DNA of 64,000 nt from Oceanobacillus massiliensis str. N'diop (GCF_000285495.1 NZ_HE610978.1:586525-650524), one strand, 5' to 3'; positions 42,486 to 52,179 are shown, counted from the first letter of the stretch. Made by a program: numbers and translations. Notes: generated from the sequence alone by a model not told the origin.

Positions 42486-44057
42486 TTGACGGAGACCATT
42501 AATGTCGAAACGAGGAAGCAATCAAGACTACACGGTTATGAAAATAATCGATTGCTAAAGGATAACCTGATGGGTATGACCGGTATTAAGAAATCTTATA
42601 TGAAGCCAAGGATTGCTGTATTTATACCAGCACATAATGAAGAAAATTCGATACAGGATTGTCTTGGCGGGCTGCATGATCAAGTCCTTCCAAAGGATGT
42701 GGAGCTTGATGTATTTGTCATCGCAGATAATTGTACAGACCGCACGGAAGAAAGAGCAATAGAAGCTGCCGAATTGTATAATCTGAGCGTAGTAGTTTTA
42801 ACAACCGAAAATAACAAGCAGCGAAAAGTCGGCGCCTTGAATACGGCCTGGAAAAGCATAAATGGAGATCATCTGGATATTTATTTCAGGGAATTGTCCC
42901 ACACCCAGCAAATCTATAAAGAATCGATTAAAGCAATACTTGGAATGGATGCTGACAGCAGACTTGCCCCCAACGCCTTGATCCATATGTGGGAAGGATT
43001 GATGAGCGCCAGGAATATTGGCGGTGTAATGGCAAAATACACGATGAGATTTCCCAAGAAAAAAAGCCTAATTGCCAAGGATGACGTTCACTACGAAGAG
43101 AAAATAAAAAGCGGAGAGTATGGCGGTCCGATTTCCCGCTGGTGGACACATCAGCAGAAACAGGATATGGCAAGCTGGATATTGGATCTGCAATACCATG
43201 GCGGGAGTACCTATGTGCTTGGAGGGCAGGCGACATTATTCCGTCCGGAGGCACTGCAGGATATTATAGATGAAAACAAGTTGGATGGACCATGGCAGGA
43301 TGACAGTGATGTGGAAGATATGCTGCTGACCTGGCAGTTACAGAAATCAAACTGGAAGACATTGGTCAGCCCAGAGGCAAGATGCTTCGTAGACTCGATG
43401 CGATCTTATCATACTTTCAGACAGCAACGGAACAAGTGGAAATCGGGAACTGTCGACTTGCTTACAAATAGTGATATCGGCGTAAAAACAAGACATAATG
43501 GGAAATTATGGCGGTCAGAGGCTAAAACGTTCATGGAACTCGGAGTACGCGTCCTTTTTGTTCTGCTCTTGACGATTGCACTGGCAACAGATCAATTCTA
43601 TTGGAACTGGCTCTGGATCACCCCGATTGCTTTGGCATCATTACTTAATATCATCCTCGCGATTAAAACACCGATGCATCGGCCGATTGATGTCATTATG
43701 GCAGGGCTGCTGATCAGCCCGGAAGTCTATTTATGGGTCAACCTAATGTCAGCCATCCAAGTATGGCTGGATAAACTATCCGCCCATAAAAAAGATGGAT
43801 GGGCGAACCAGTATCAGGCAGAAAGCGGGAAAACAAACAGTAAACTAATACCAGGTATACTGCTTGGCATTATTGTCATCTCCGCCATTGCATATCTCTG
43901 TATCAATTACCGGGAATTTTTGACATCAGAACCAATTCAGATGGCAATTCAGCCGTATTTAATGGCAGGATGGGTCTTATTGACTGTACTGACCATCTTC
44001 GCTTCACTCGTCATGGTCTACCAAATATGGACATTGAGAGCCAGATACACAGCCTAG
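42486..44057 (+). CDS. Membrane-bound family 2 glycosyltransferase (cellulose/hyaluronan-synthase-like)
   Basis: 523 residues. The catalytic core (about 40-310) has PRIAVFIPAHNEENSI, FVIADNCTDRT, MDADSRLAPNALIHMWEGL (DXD-like) and DDSDVEDMLLTWQL with the catalytic Asp of the ED motif. A QxxxKW segment (RQQRNKW) stands for Q(Q/R)xRW. About four or five C-terminal spans form the likely export channel. This is the architecture of processive polysaccharide synthases. TTG start after GGGAGGGTAAATAA. It is a single gene; the polymer is unknown. Confidence 0.86.
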   Translation: MTETINVETRKQSRLHGYENNRLLKDNLMGMTGIKKSYMKPRIAVFIPAHNEENSIQDCLGGLHDQVLPKDVELDVFVIADNCTDRTEERAIEAAELYNLSVVVLTTENNKQRKVGALNTAWKSINGDHLDIYFRELSHTQQIYKESIKAILGMDADSRLAPNALIHMWEGLMSARNIGGVMAKYTMRFPKKKSLIAKDDVHYEEKIKSGEYGGPISRWWTHQQKQDMASWILDLQYHGGSTYVLGGQATLFRPEALQDIIDENKLDGPWQDDSDVEDMLLTWQLQKSNWKTLVSPEARCFVDSMRSYHTFRQQRNKWKSGTVDLLTNSDIGVKTRHNGKLWRSEAKTFMELGVRVLFVLLLTIALATDQFYWNWLWITPIALASLLNIILAIKTPMHRPIDVIMAGLLISPEVYLWVNLMSAIQVWLDKLSAHKKDGWANQYQAESGKTNSKLIPGILLGIIVISAIAYLCINYREFLTSEPIQMAIQPYLMAGWVLLTVLTIFASLVMVYQIWTLRARYTA

Positions 44058-44087
44058 CATTTCTGCACTTAGCAGGAATGCTTTTTT
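44056..44087 (+). terminator. Terminator of the glycosyltransferase gene
   Basis: AGCATTTCTGC pairs with GCAGGAATGCT (one mismatch) around a five-base loop, followed by six T residues. It overlaps the stop codon region. Confidence 0.85.
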
Positions 44088-44174
44088 ACTTCTTAGCTGT
44101 ACTGGTGAACATCTATTTTACGCTTTAATAAGCACTATTCATTACCGTTTTTCTGGGCATTTCAACAGCATTAT

Positions 44175-44997
44175 TTATGAATCCTGCCTGCCAAAATATT
44201 CGGGAACCATCGTTTCAAATACTTTGCCATCCTTTATATGACGAAGTCGCTTCACCTCAATCTGGAAGTATTTCAATACATTCTCTTCTGTTACGATTTC
44301 AGATACCGGCCCGGTAATGACAGGTCGGTCCTTGGCAACCAGCAATGTCCTGGCACCGAAATAGTATGCATGATTGGCATAATGGGTGTTGATCACACAA
44401 GTTAATCCCTTTTCTTTGACCAGCTTTTGAATCGTTTGCAGAATAATCTTTTGCTTATTCATATCCAAATGTGATTCCGGTTCATCCAATACAAGGATTT
44501 TGGGATCCGCCACCAATGTCCTGGCAATCAATGCGAGCTGCAGTTCTCCACCACTAACCGTATTGCAGGATTGATAGGCTAAATGTGTAATCCCAACCAG
44601 CTCCAATGCTTCCAGAGCAAGCTGTCGGTCTGTCTTGGATGGTTGTGCGAACGGACGAATATAAATGGACCGTCCCATTGTCACAAGATCGAGAACCGAA
44701 TAGCTGAATGTCATTTTGGATGCCTGTGGGACATAGCCGATCTGAGACCAAATATCCTTGGGCTTGAGCAAATCCAAGGATTTTCCATATAATAGAGTCT
44801 CTCCTTTTGTCCAATCAAGCAGTCCCATCATGCATTTCAGCAAGGTCGTCTTACCGGCACCATTTGGACCGAGTATCGAAAGAATTTGTCCCGGCTCCAG
44901 CTTCAAATTGATATCATTCGAATATAAGAATCGTTGTGTCTTACCTCTTTTTTTCCTTTTGATAGTAAAAATTACCGTCTTTGATTTCCAGAATCAA
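44175..44997 (-). pseudogene. FecE-type siderophore ABC ATPase gene with an N-terminal frameshift
   Basis: The long downstream frame (from about 44906) encodes GPNGAGKTT (Walker A), SGGELQLALIARTLVAD (signature) and ILVLDEPESHLD (Walker B), all intact. Its natural start is TTG at 44997: it overlaps the permease stop (TTGA), has AGGAGGTGGCTGGG upstream, and gives MILEIKDGNFYYQKE. That frame hits a stop after 18 codons, at a run of seven A residues (minus strand; 44954-44948). Removing one A restores a continuous FecE N-terminus. Total length 823 is one base off a multiple of three. Either a homopolymer error, slippage or a real mutation. Confidence 0.78.
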
Positions 44998-45998
44998 CCC
45001 CAGCCACCTCCTGTTTTACGAAGTAAGTATGCAAAGAATGGAGCTCCGATTATTGCCGTCAAAATCGATAATGGAATCTCTGCAGCTATTAAGCTTCTTG
45101 ACAGGTTATCGATGAACAGCAAGTATACGGCACCAATGGAAATCGATGCAGGCAGAACATATTGGTTATTGTTTCCTACAATCATGCGGGCGATATGGGG
45201 AATGATCAAGCCAACCCATCCGATAATCCCCGCTATGGAAACGGCTGCTGCTGTGATTAGTGTTGCTCCTGCAATGACCAGCCATTTCACTCTGGTTACG
45301 GAGATGCCAAGTGATTTCGCTTCTTCTTCAGAAAGCGATAAGATATTCAAACGCCACCGCAAGACGTAGAGAAGAATCATACCAAATAAAATGAGCGGAC
45401 CACCAATCAGCAAATCGGAATAGCTCGCGGTACCGAGACTTCCCATAAGCCAATAGGTTATGCTCGGCAGTTTTTCCTCTGGATCTGCCATGAACTTCAC
45501 CAGTGAAATCAATGCCTGAAACAGTGAACTTGTGACCACACCAGCAAGCACAAGCATATAGATTGGCATTTCCCGCTTCTTACCACCGATGAGGAAGGTA
45601 AATCCAATGGCAATAATCCCCATTCCCAATGCGATCATTTGCATGGTAAAACTGTTGCCGAACAGCAATATCCCAATCGACGCACCGAATCCGGCCCCTG
45701 CCGATACCCCTAAGATATCAGGACTGACCAGCGGATTGGAGAACATCCCCTGAAATGCGGCCCCAGCAACCGATAGCCCTCCGCCAATCAGCATCGCCAG
45801 CAGAATTCGCGGCAAGCGAAAGTTCATTACCACTGTTTCTTCCATTTCGGTCCAAGTTGATTCTATTGGAATAATTTGTGAGAGCAATATTTTTAGTTGT
45901 ACGATAAAATCTATCTCAAACCGTCCAATCCCGATTGAGATCAGTCCAGCGATTGGAGGCAGTAACCAAAGCATAAGCTTCATTAATTTTGACTGCAT
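44994..45998 (-). CDS. FecCD-family siderophore ABC permease
   Basis: 334 residues. About ten spans with GGGLSVAGAAFQGMFSNPLVSPDILGVSAGAGFGA (family signature), LAGVVTSSLFQALISL, the ATPase-contact region KSLGISVTRVKWLV and GLIIPHIARMIVGNNNQYVLPASI. It moves ferric siderophore or cobalamin-like cargo with the ATPase downstream and the binding protein upstream. It overlaps the ATPase start (TTGA). Confidence 0.9.
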   Translation of the reverse strand: MQSKLMKLMLWLLPPIAGLISIGIGRFEIDFIVQLKILLSQIIPIESTWTEMEETVVMNFRLPRILLAMLIGGGLSVAGAAFQGMFSNPLVSPDILGVSAGAGFGASIGILLFGNSFTMQMIALGMGIIAIGFTFLIGGKKREMPIYMLVLAGVVTSSLFQALISLVKFMADPEEKLPSITYWLMGSLGTASYSDLLIGGPLILFGMILLYVLRWRLNILSLSEEEAKSLGISVTRVKWLVIAGATLITAAAVSIAGIIGWVGLIIPHIARMIVGNNNQYVLPASISIGAVYLLFIDNLSRSLIAAEIPLSILTAIIGAPFFAYLLRKTGGGWG

Positions 45999-46016
45999 TT
46001 GAAAGACACCTTTTGT

Positions 46017-47135
46017 TTAGTATTTTGCCGCTTCTGATGATGGATGTAAGATTTCCTCCACTTGCTCATCTGTTAACTCGTAGTCATAGAAACGTTCATA
46101 GTAATCTTTTATTTCATGATTTATGTCGTAGGTAAACAAATCCGGATGATTCTTCTGCGCCATCCATTTCAGCATCAATGGAGCATCCCCGCTTGGCGGG
46201 TACCAGCGATAGATGCCTAATGGCATTTTGTAGACCTTCTTGTCCTTCACCGCTTTTATTTGGCTCCAATCCTGACCTTCAAACACATTGTTATACAGGT
46301 CCTCTGGCTGTGTCTCCGTAAAGTTTGTGATGTAGATGATGTCCGGATTCCAGCTGTAGATCTGCTCCATGTTGACTGCCTTTATCCCTTCAATTTCCGC
46401 TTCCGCAACATCCGCTCCACCAGTAGAGTGCAGCCAGCGGTTACCGTGCATATTTTGTCCTGCAACAGAGATTTCGCCATCGTTATGATATTGCAGAACC
46501 ATTACCCGCGGCTTCTCTTCTTCCTTTATTTTCGCTTCCGCCAGTGTTTCGTCAATCATCTCTTGACTTGCTTGTCCTTGTGCAATAATTTCTTCCGGAC
46601 AATCCGTCACACCAGTGATATCTCCTGTCAGCGCTAACCATCGATTGAGTGTATCCAGTGGATTAAGGGAAGTTGTTGTGGTATCCAGCGCAACGGTATT
46701 GATCCCTGTATCCTCCAGTTTCCTGACTGTTTTCTCCTGATTTGCAATTTCAAAATAAACATCTGGATTTAAGGCTGCTAACTCCTCGACATTTACTTCT
46801 CCGTTTTTGATAAAATTCGTTTTTGCCTCAAGAATCGCAGGTGAGATATCCTTTAAAATAGAATGTGAAGCTGCATTGAATGAATTAGGATGGATTCCTG
46901 CAATCTCTTCTGTGGAATTTGTTGCAATGAACCATGTAGAGAAATATGGCAGGATGCTTCCCATTACCACTCGGTCAATCTCTTCTGGAATCTCTACCTC
47001 CCTATCCAATTCATCGACAACCATTTTCGTTTCCTCTGAAGCCTCAAGACCTGACCCGGTTTCCAGACTTTGGCAGCCGCTCAAAGTAATCGCAAGCGCT
47101 GCTGTAGATAATAAAATTCTGTATGTATGTTTCAA
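46017..47135 (-). CDS. Siderophore-type ABC substrate-binding lipoprotein
   Basis: About 372 residues. Lipoprotein signal TYRILLSTAALAITLSG-C. A Fe-siderophore periplasmic-binding-like domain contains VVDELDREVEIPEEIDRVVMGS and NPDIIYITNF, then an EEILHPSSE tail. TTG at 47135 was chosen (GGGGGGCAGCG upstream). The 32 codons preceding it look noncoding and include the Fur box, so they are rejected. It is first in the operon and captures the ferric ligand outside the membrane. Confidence 0.85.
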   Translation of the reverse strand: MKHTYRILLSTAALAITLSGCQSLETGSGLEASEETKMVVDELDREVEIPEEIDRVVMGSILPYFSTWFIATNSTEEIAGIHPNSFNAASHSILKDISPAILEAKTNFIKNGEVNVEELAALNPDVYFEIANQEKTVRKLEDTGINTVALDTTTTSLNPLDTLNRWLALTGDITGVTDCPEEIIAQGQASQEMIDETLAEAKIKEEEKPRVMVLQYHNDGEISVAGQNMHGNRWLHSTGGADVAEAEIEGIKAVNMEQIYSWNPDIIYITNFTETQPEDLYNNVFEGQDWSQIKAVKDKKVYKMPLGIYRWYPPSGDAPLMLKWMAQKNHPDLFTYDINHEIKDYYERFYDYELTDEQVEEILHPSSEAAKY

Positions 47136-47157
47136 TATATCGCTGCCCCCCTGTAAT

Positions 47158-47172
47158 TGATAATGATTTTCA
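47158..47172. promoter_or_regulatory. Fur-box-like site of the siderophore operon
   Basis: TGATAATGATTTTCA differs at a single position from the Bacillus 7-1-7 consensus TGATAATNATTATCA (13 of 14 defined bases). It lies 23 bases upstream of the binding-protein start. Confidence 0.8.
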
Positions 47173-47313
47173 CTCTCATTAAGCAATCTATAATACTTCA
47201 ACATGCTTGTCAATGAAACTATTAAGTACATAAAATTATGAATTTAGGATTTATTCTAAATGTCCCCTTTTTGATTGCCCTGTTCATCATGTGTATGATA
47301 GTATTCTCTTCAA

Positions 47314-47328
47314 TGAGAACTATTATCA
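47314..47328. promoter_or_regulatory. Fur-box-like site of the divergent 213-aa gene
   Basis: TGAGAACTATTATCA matches the Fur 7-1-7 consensus at 12 of 14 defined positions, 24 bases before the ATG at 47352. Together with the other box it places both transcripts under iron control. Confidence 0.65.
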
Positions 47329-47351
47329 ATTAGAAGATAGGAGGGAATTTT

Positions 47352-47993
47352 ATGGCACACTTGAAACCAATATTATTTTTAGATCCCGGCCACGCATTCG
47401 GCCTAGGCAATCGAACCGATCCATTTATTCAGGATAACTTTGAATTAATCGATCAGTATCGTCTGGCAGAAACCGATTTGTCCTTGTTCAAGTGCATCGT
47501 AATCCATGACTTTATCGACCAGGAATATTTATATACATACAGATCGATCATCACGGATTTTTTGGCGGAAGGGAAAATCATCATCTTCACAGGACAGCTC
47601 TTTAAAGCATGGCTGCCCGGATGTTCTTCCTTTACACCACGAGACATTCAATCTTATAAGGATTATCAGGTTTTGATTGCAAAAGACCATCCTATTTTCG
47701 CTGGCGTCCATCCGGATGACATGACATTCAAGAAAGGAATTGCGGGATTCTTTGCACGCGGAACGCATGCACCAGTACCGGCACATGCAGAAATCTTACT
47801 GACCTTCCGGGATGAAATGCCAATCACCTATATTGACCGCAATACAACCAACGGGACAATACTATGCCATTCAGGTCGGGATCTGTTTGCGTTTCGCAAT
47901 CAGAACAAATCAACCGATCGGATTATCGGACAGCTTCTGCAATGGATTCATGATGAATACGAAGCACTGCAAAGGGAAGGAAAGCAGGTATGA
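47352..47993 (+). CDS. Uncharacterised protein, amidotransferase/ThuA-fold-like, 213 aa
   Basis: PILFLDPGHAFGLGNRTDPFIQDNFELIDQY, then FKCIVIHDFIDQ and LAEGKIIIFTGQLFKAWLPG: alternating strands and helices that resemble class I amidotransferase or ThuA-like flavodoxin folds. I see no clear Cys nucleophile, so catalysis is doubtful. ATG follows AGGAGGGAATTTT. It overlaps the next gene by four bases and has its own Fur-like box, divergent from the siderophore transporter. Probably iron-related by context; the function is unknown. Confidence 0.65.
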   Translation: MAHLKPILFLDPGHAFGLGNRTDPFIQDNFELIDQYRLAETDLSLFKCIVIHDFIDQEYLYTYRSIITDFLAEGKIIIFTGQLFKAWLPGCSSFTPRDIQSYKDYQVLIAKDHPIFAGVHPDDMTFKKGIAGFFARGTHAPVPAHAEILLTFRDEMPITYIDRNTTNGTILCHSGRDLFAFRNQNKSTDRIIGQLLQWIHDEYEALQREGKQV

Positions 47994-48595
47994 GAAAAAT
48001 TGCGGTCATCTATAGCGGGAATGCCCCGCATCACCGGACTTTTAATGAAGCAAAATATAAAAAGTACATCGAAAGTCTGATTTACTTTCCGGAATTCATG
48101 TCTGCTTCTTTAGAGGGATACGAAGTTCTGATCGTGCCTTCCCAATTAAATGAAAGGTTATTGTTAGAGGCAAAGGAAAAAATTAATGACTTTGCGGATG
48201 CAGGCGGAACCGTGGTTGCACTCGGACCACAGCCATGGTCATGGATTGCTAATCAAAAGTGGGAAGAACGCGAAACCAACTTCTGGTGGTGGCGTGAACC
48301 CGATGCGAAAAGCGGGCTTGTCTTGGCGGATCCAGATTATGATTTATTTAACTATATAACACTGTCGGATGCAACCTGGCATCAACATGGTGTCTTCTGG
48401 CCGATTGAAGGTGCACAAAAACTCATCACTACTGAAGACGGGGGATCCGTCCTGTATGTCGATAAAGTAAGCTCGAAAGGTACGTGGATTGTCACGACGC
48501 TCGACCCCGACTATCATTTCGGATCCTATTTCATGCCGGCCACTGAACGATTTCTGAACGGTTTCATACCGTGGCTCGCAAAGGGAAAAATCTAA
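47990..48595 (+). CDS. Uncharacterised protein, amidotransferase-fold-like, 201 aa
   Basis: RKIAVIYSGNAPHHRTFNEAKYKKYIESLIYFPEF begins it, then LIVPSQLNERLLLEAKEKINDFADAGGTVVALGPQPWSWI, the typical edge of a class I GATase-like fold. Trp-rich middle (NFWWWREPDAKSG). It ends WIVTTLDPDYHFGSYF...RFLNGFIPWLAKG. No nucleophile Cys in the elbow. Translationally coupled to the previous gene. It could be a partner subunit. The gap 48596-48843 contains only short hairpins. Confidence 0.65.
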   Translation: MRKIAVIYSGNAPHHRTFNEAKYKKYIESLIYFPEFMSASLEGYEVLIVPSQLNERLLLEAKEKINDFADAGGTVVALGPQPWSWIANQKWEERETNFWWWREPDAKSGLVLADPDYDLFNYITLSDATWHQHGVFWPIEGAQKLITTEDGGSVLYVDKVSSKGTWIVTTLDPDYHFGSYFMPATERFLNGFIPWLAKGKI

Positions 48596-48843
48596 CAGAG
48601 CGGCATAAACAGGTAAGGCTATTTTAAATACAGCCTTCACAACTGATAGTAAATGCATGACAGCAAGACACATCCATGCACCACTCCACAGCACTGGGAA
48701 GCAGCTTTCCGGAGTGGACTTTCCGGAAAGCCATTTGGCAGATAACGGTAAAACTGATATTACATCTTGTAACTGAATGTTACCCTATCTTTGTTAGGAA
48801 TGATTATAAAAAAATTTACAAATGTTTCCTGTCACCTAGGCAA

Positions 48844-49161
48844 TCATCTTTTATGCTCACCAATTTTAAAAGTATACCCAAAGGTTTCCTGCCTGGACGA
48901 TATCTTGTATCCCATGCCATTTTTATAATCGAGAATTATCTCTTCAGGTAAGGAATCTATTGAACTGTTTGGGACAAAGAAATGAAATCCCTTTTCTTCT
49001 ATTGTAAGGTCATCTTCCTTTGCCTTTTCAATCGATAGCTCTATCTCCGTTGCGATGGCGCAGGTTCCCACAAACTCAGCAAGGATTCGAATCCCTTCAT
49101 CTTCACGGAATGCGATTTCCGATAATGCTCGCACTGCCGGCTCGCGAATTTCTATTTTCAT
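48844..49161 (-). CDS. HesB/IscA-like iron-sulfur biosynthesis-fold protein
   Basis: 105 residues: MKIEIREPAVRALSEIAFREDEGIRILAEFVGTCAIATEIELS... and FFVPNSSIDSLPEEIILDYKNGMGYKISS, the beta-sandwich pattern of HesB/YqkB-type proteins. The classic C-terminal CGC metal cysteines are absent, so it is probably a non-canonical member with one Cys (TCAIA). ATG at 49161 follows GGGAGG by seven bases. Confidence 0.75.
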   Translation of the reverse strand: MKIEIREPAVRALSEIAFREDEGIRILAEFVGTCAIATEIELSIEKAKEDDLTIEEKGFHFFVPNSSIDSLPEEIILDYKNGMGYKISSRQETFGYTFKIGEHKR

Positions 49162-49228
49162 CTCCATACCTCCCTTCCATCCTGCAAATCGTTTTACACT
49201 CCATTTACCTCATCAGGTCTAATCTTAA

Positions 49229-49351
49229 TCATTTTTCGTTCAATCTGTCCTGAAAGCTTGCAGGTAATTGGCGATAGAGCATGCCCTTATATTTGATGTC
49301 AAGCAACCCCGCTGCAGTCAGAAGTATTAAAAAGAAGAATATTTTTTTCAT
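49229..49351 (-). CDS. Small membrane or secreted protein, 40 aa
   Basis: MKKIFFFLILLTAAGLLDIK forms a signal-like or membrane segment and YKGMLYRQLPASFQDRLNEK a short polar tail. GGAGG lies nine bases before the ATG. No family recognised. Confidence 0.6.
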   Translation of the reverse strand: MKKIFFFLILLTAAGLLDIKYKGMLYRQLPASFQDRLNEK

Positions 49352-49594
49352 ATGCAATAGCCTCCATCAACCATGTTTTCTTTAGTATACACCGTAATGG
49401 GGAAGGTTACTTCTCATTTGGCTTTCAATAGACACCTTACTATTGTCTTTATCTTATTATGGAAGTGAAATAGGGATTAGCTCCATGCCCTGCCATCCCT
49501 ATTTTCTAATAATTTGCTTTATTATTGAAAATTCAACCACCATAGTGATATGCTCAGCATAGGAGATCCATAATTTAATAGAGGAGTGGTTAAT

Positions 49595-50437
49595 GTGAGC
49601 AGGGCGATACCAGAGATTACATTAAATGATGGAATGACGTTACCAGTAGTTGGATTGGGTACCTATAATCTGAAAGGCAGTGACGGAGCAGCATCAATAA
49701 CGAGTGCCATCGATTCGGGCTACCGGCTGATAGATTCCGCCTATAATTATGAAAATGAAGGAACGATTGGAGAAGCCGTACGGCGCAGTACCATTCCAAG
49801 GGAGGAGCTGCTTATAACTTCCAAACTCCCTGGCCGTTATCAGGAATACAGCAAAGCGGTGACAACCATTCAAGAATCGCTGTACCGTGCAAACCTTGAT
49901 TACTACGATATATACCTTATCCACTGGCCGAATCCTAAACAGGATTTATATGTAGAAGCCTGGCAAGCGTTGATTGATGCGAAAAGATGGGGGCTTATCC
50001 GTTCCATTGGGGTCTGTAATTTTCTGCCCGAGCATCTCGAGCGACTGGAGAAGGAAACGGGAGTGAAGCCAAGCTTAAATCAGATTGAATTGCATCCCTT
50101 CTTCAATCAGGAAGAGCAAAGGAAGTGGCATGAAGAGAATCAGATTGCAACAGAATCCTGGAGCCCAATGGTCCGTGCCAGTGAGGTCTTCCATAATGAA
50201 ACATTGAAAAGGATTGCCGAAGCAAAACATAAATCTATCTCACAGGTAATCTTACGCTGGCATTATCAGCTTGGAGCCATTTCCATACCGAAATCTGCAT
50301 CACCCGAAAGGCAACGGGAAAATATCTCCATATTCGATTTTTCTTTGGATGACGAGGAAATGCGTACGATTGATGGATTAACCAGACCGGATGGAAGATT
50401 GGATGATCAAAATCCGGCGGTTTATGAAGAGTTTTAA
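49595..50437 (+). CDS. Aldo-keto reductase, YtbE/YvgN-like
   Basis: 280 residues. TIM-barrel AKR with GYRLIDSAYNYENEGTIG (catalytic Asp and Tyr), LLITSKLPG (Lys) and YDIYLIHWPNP (His). It ends with an NADPH-binding IPKSASPERQRENISIFDFSL. Members reduce aldehydes and methylglyoxal. GTG at 49595, eight bases after GAGGAG, is preferred over a GTG three codons earlier that overlaps the site. Confidence 0.87.
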   Translation: MSRAIPEITLNDGMTLPVVGLGTYNLKGSDGAASITSAIDSGYRLIDSAYNYENEGTIGEAVRRSTIPREELLITSKLPGRYQEYSKAVTTIQESLYRANLDYYDIYLIHWPNPKQDLYVEAWQALIDAKRWGLIRSIGVCNFLPEHLERLEKETGVKPSLNQIELHPFFNQEEQRKWHEENQIATESWSPMVRASEVFHNETLKRIAEAKHKSISQVILRWHYQLGAISIPKSASPERQRENISIFDFSLDDEEMRTIDGLTRPDGRLDDQNPAVYEEF

Positions 50438-50577
50438 ATGGCTGAGCTTTAATGATGAAATCGGTTGAATGCTGATATATAGTGTATTTTCGCTGATATA
50501 TCAATAAAACAGGCTGCTATCTTATCCGCATCGCAGTTTTTTGATACGTCACTCAAACAGCAATCTTATCACTAACA

Positions 50578-50612
50578 AAAATGGTTTACAGAGTCTCTCT
50601 GTAAACCATTTT
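50578..50612. terminator. Bidirectional terminator between AKR and MATE genes
   Basis: AAAATGGTTTACAGAG pairs perfectly with CTCTGTAAACCATTTT around TCT. It is flanked by A-rich and T-rich tails, shared by the two convergent genes. Confidence 0.85.
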
Positions 50613-50619
50613 CAACGAA

Positions 50620-51978
50620 TCAGGCCCTGGCCTTCTTCATAGATATCTTCTTTAACCATGCTTGTGAATTCCAGCGTTTCCAAGCGAATATACCACGAAG
50701 CCATTCATCAAGTCCCTGGGCAAGCCAGACTCCGAGCAGACCCATGCCAAGTGCGACACCAAAGTAGTAACTGAGCAGGACAGCGACACCCCACATGGAA
50801 ATCACACCGATTACTACCGGAAACTGGACATCACCCACTGATTTTAGCGAGCCCATCAGTACGATATTCATGGCACGGCCCGGTTCGATGAACACAATCG
50901 CCCATAATACTGGAAGGGCAATAGCAATGATGCTCGGATTGTCGGTAAACACAGTCAGGATTGGTTCTCCAATTAATGCAACGGCCAGCGAGGCGAATGC
51001 TGAGACCATGACAGCTATTTTTAACGTCTTTAAGCCTCGCTTTAGTGCCCTATCATATTCTCCGCCGCCCATATAGCGGGCAACCAGGAGCTGTGTGCCT
51101 TGAGCAATTGCCATCGTGAACAGGAAGCAGACCATCGATATGTTCAATATATAGACCCTTGCTGCCAATGCAGCGTCCCCTGTCATGGCCACAAAGCTCG
51201 TAATGACCACTTGGGAGAATTGATAGGAAAGATTCTCGCCGGCAGAAGGAATCCCGATCGTCAGCAGGCCTTTTACATCCTGCTTATTGATTTTGATGAT
51301 ATCCTTTAGATGGAACTTCAATGCCAGTCTTTTGTATACAAAGTAAAAGAGCGCAACAACCAGGAAGACCCTGGCAACGATAATCGAATAGGAAACCCCT
51401 ATGACTCCCGTTACCGGAAAGCCAAACAATCCCTTGATAGCAATAAAATAACCGATGATGCTGATCACATTCATGATTACCGTAACAAACATCGTCTCTC
51501 TCGTATGTCCGTAACTCCTCAACACAGCACTCAGTGCCAGCGCAATAGCTTCGAGGAAAAGAGACATTCCTGTAACGGTCAGGAATGTATAGGCATAGTC
51601 ATACACTTCCCCGCTCAACCCGTAAAATTGCAAAAACAGTCCGCCAAAGGCAACAGCTACAATCGTCATTATGAGCCCAACCCAGAAATTAATCCCAAAT
51701 GCTGATCTGGCAAGACGCCTCGCCTCTTTAATCCGGTTCGCCCCCAGATTCTGGCCAACCAGGATGGTCGCACCGATTGCCGATACATTAAAGACCAAGA
51801 TAAAGATATTGATGATCTGATTGGCCACCCCTACTCCAGCAACAGCATTATCAGCGTATCCGCTCAATATCAATGTCGCTGCAATACCCATGCTCATATG
51901 AAGCGAGATTTCAATGAAGAGCGGCCACGTAATGCTGAACAACGATTGATTCCGATACTTATTATTTTCTATAGTCAA
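50620..51978 (-). CDS. MATE-family efflux transporter
   Basis: 452 residues, about twelve spans in two six-span halves. It carries the family-like GVGVANQIINIFILVFNVSAIGATILVGQNLGANRIKEAR in the first half and a matching FTMAIAQGTQLLVARYMGGGEYDRALKRG in the second. MATE pumps export cationic drugs and dyes with Na+ or H+. TTG start after AAAAGGATATAA. It is monocistronic; the substrate is unknown. Confidence 0.88.
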   Translation of the reverse strand: MTIENNKYRNQSLFSITWPLFIEISLHMSMGIAATLILSGYADNAVAGVGVANQIINIFILVFNVSAIGATILVGQNLGANRIKEARRLARSAFGINFWVGLIMTIVAVAFGGLFLQFYGLSGEVYDYAYTFLTVTGMSLFLEAIALALSAVLRSYGHTRETMFVTVIMNVISIIGYFIAIKGLFGFPVTGVIGVSYSIIVARVFLVVALFYFVYKRLALKFHLKDIIKINKQDVKGLLTIGIPSAGENLSYQFSQVVITSFVAMTGDAALAARVYILNISMVCFLFTMAIAQGTQLLVARYMGGGEYDRALKRGLKTLKIAVMVSAFASLAVALIGEPILTVFTDNPSIIAIALPVLWAIVFIEPGRAMNIVLMGSLKSVGDVQFPVVIGVISMWGVAVLLSYYFGVALGMGLLGVWLAQGLDEWLRGIFAWKRWNSQAWLKKISMKKARA

Positions 51979-52179
51979 TTATATCCTTTTCTCCTTTTAC
52001 ATAAAAAATCACTACGGAACTTATTTTAATCCTCTTTGAGGCAAAAGGAAACATAAACTTTTCGACTTTTTGAGATTATTTTTGCACGCTGTTGCAATAC
52101 AATCTATTCGATAAAACTGGCCATTCCAATTTATTTTATTTTCAATATAAAAAGAAGGATTTGGTAATTCCCTTTTTCT

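Noticed and set aside
46017-47231. Longer start for the siderophore-binding lipoprotein at 47231
   Set aside because: The added 32 codons span the Fur box and would bury the lipoprotein signal; the TTG at 47135 has a ribosome site.
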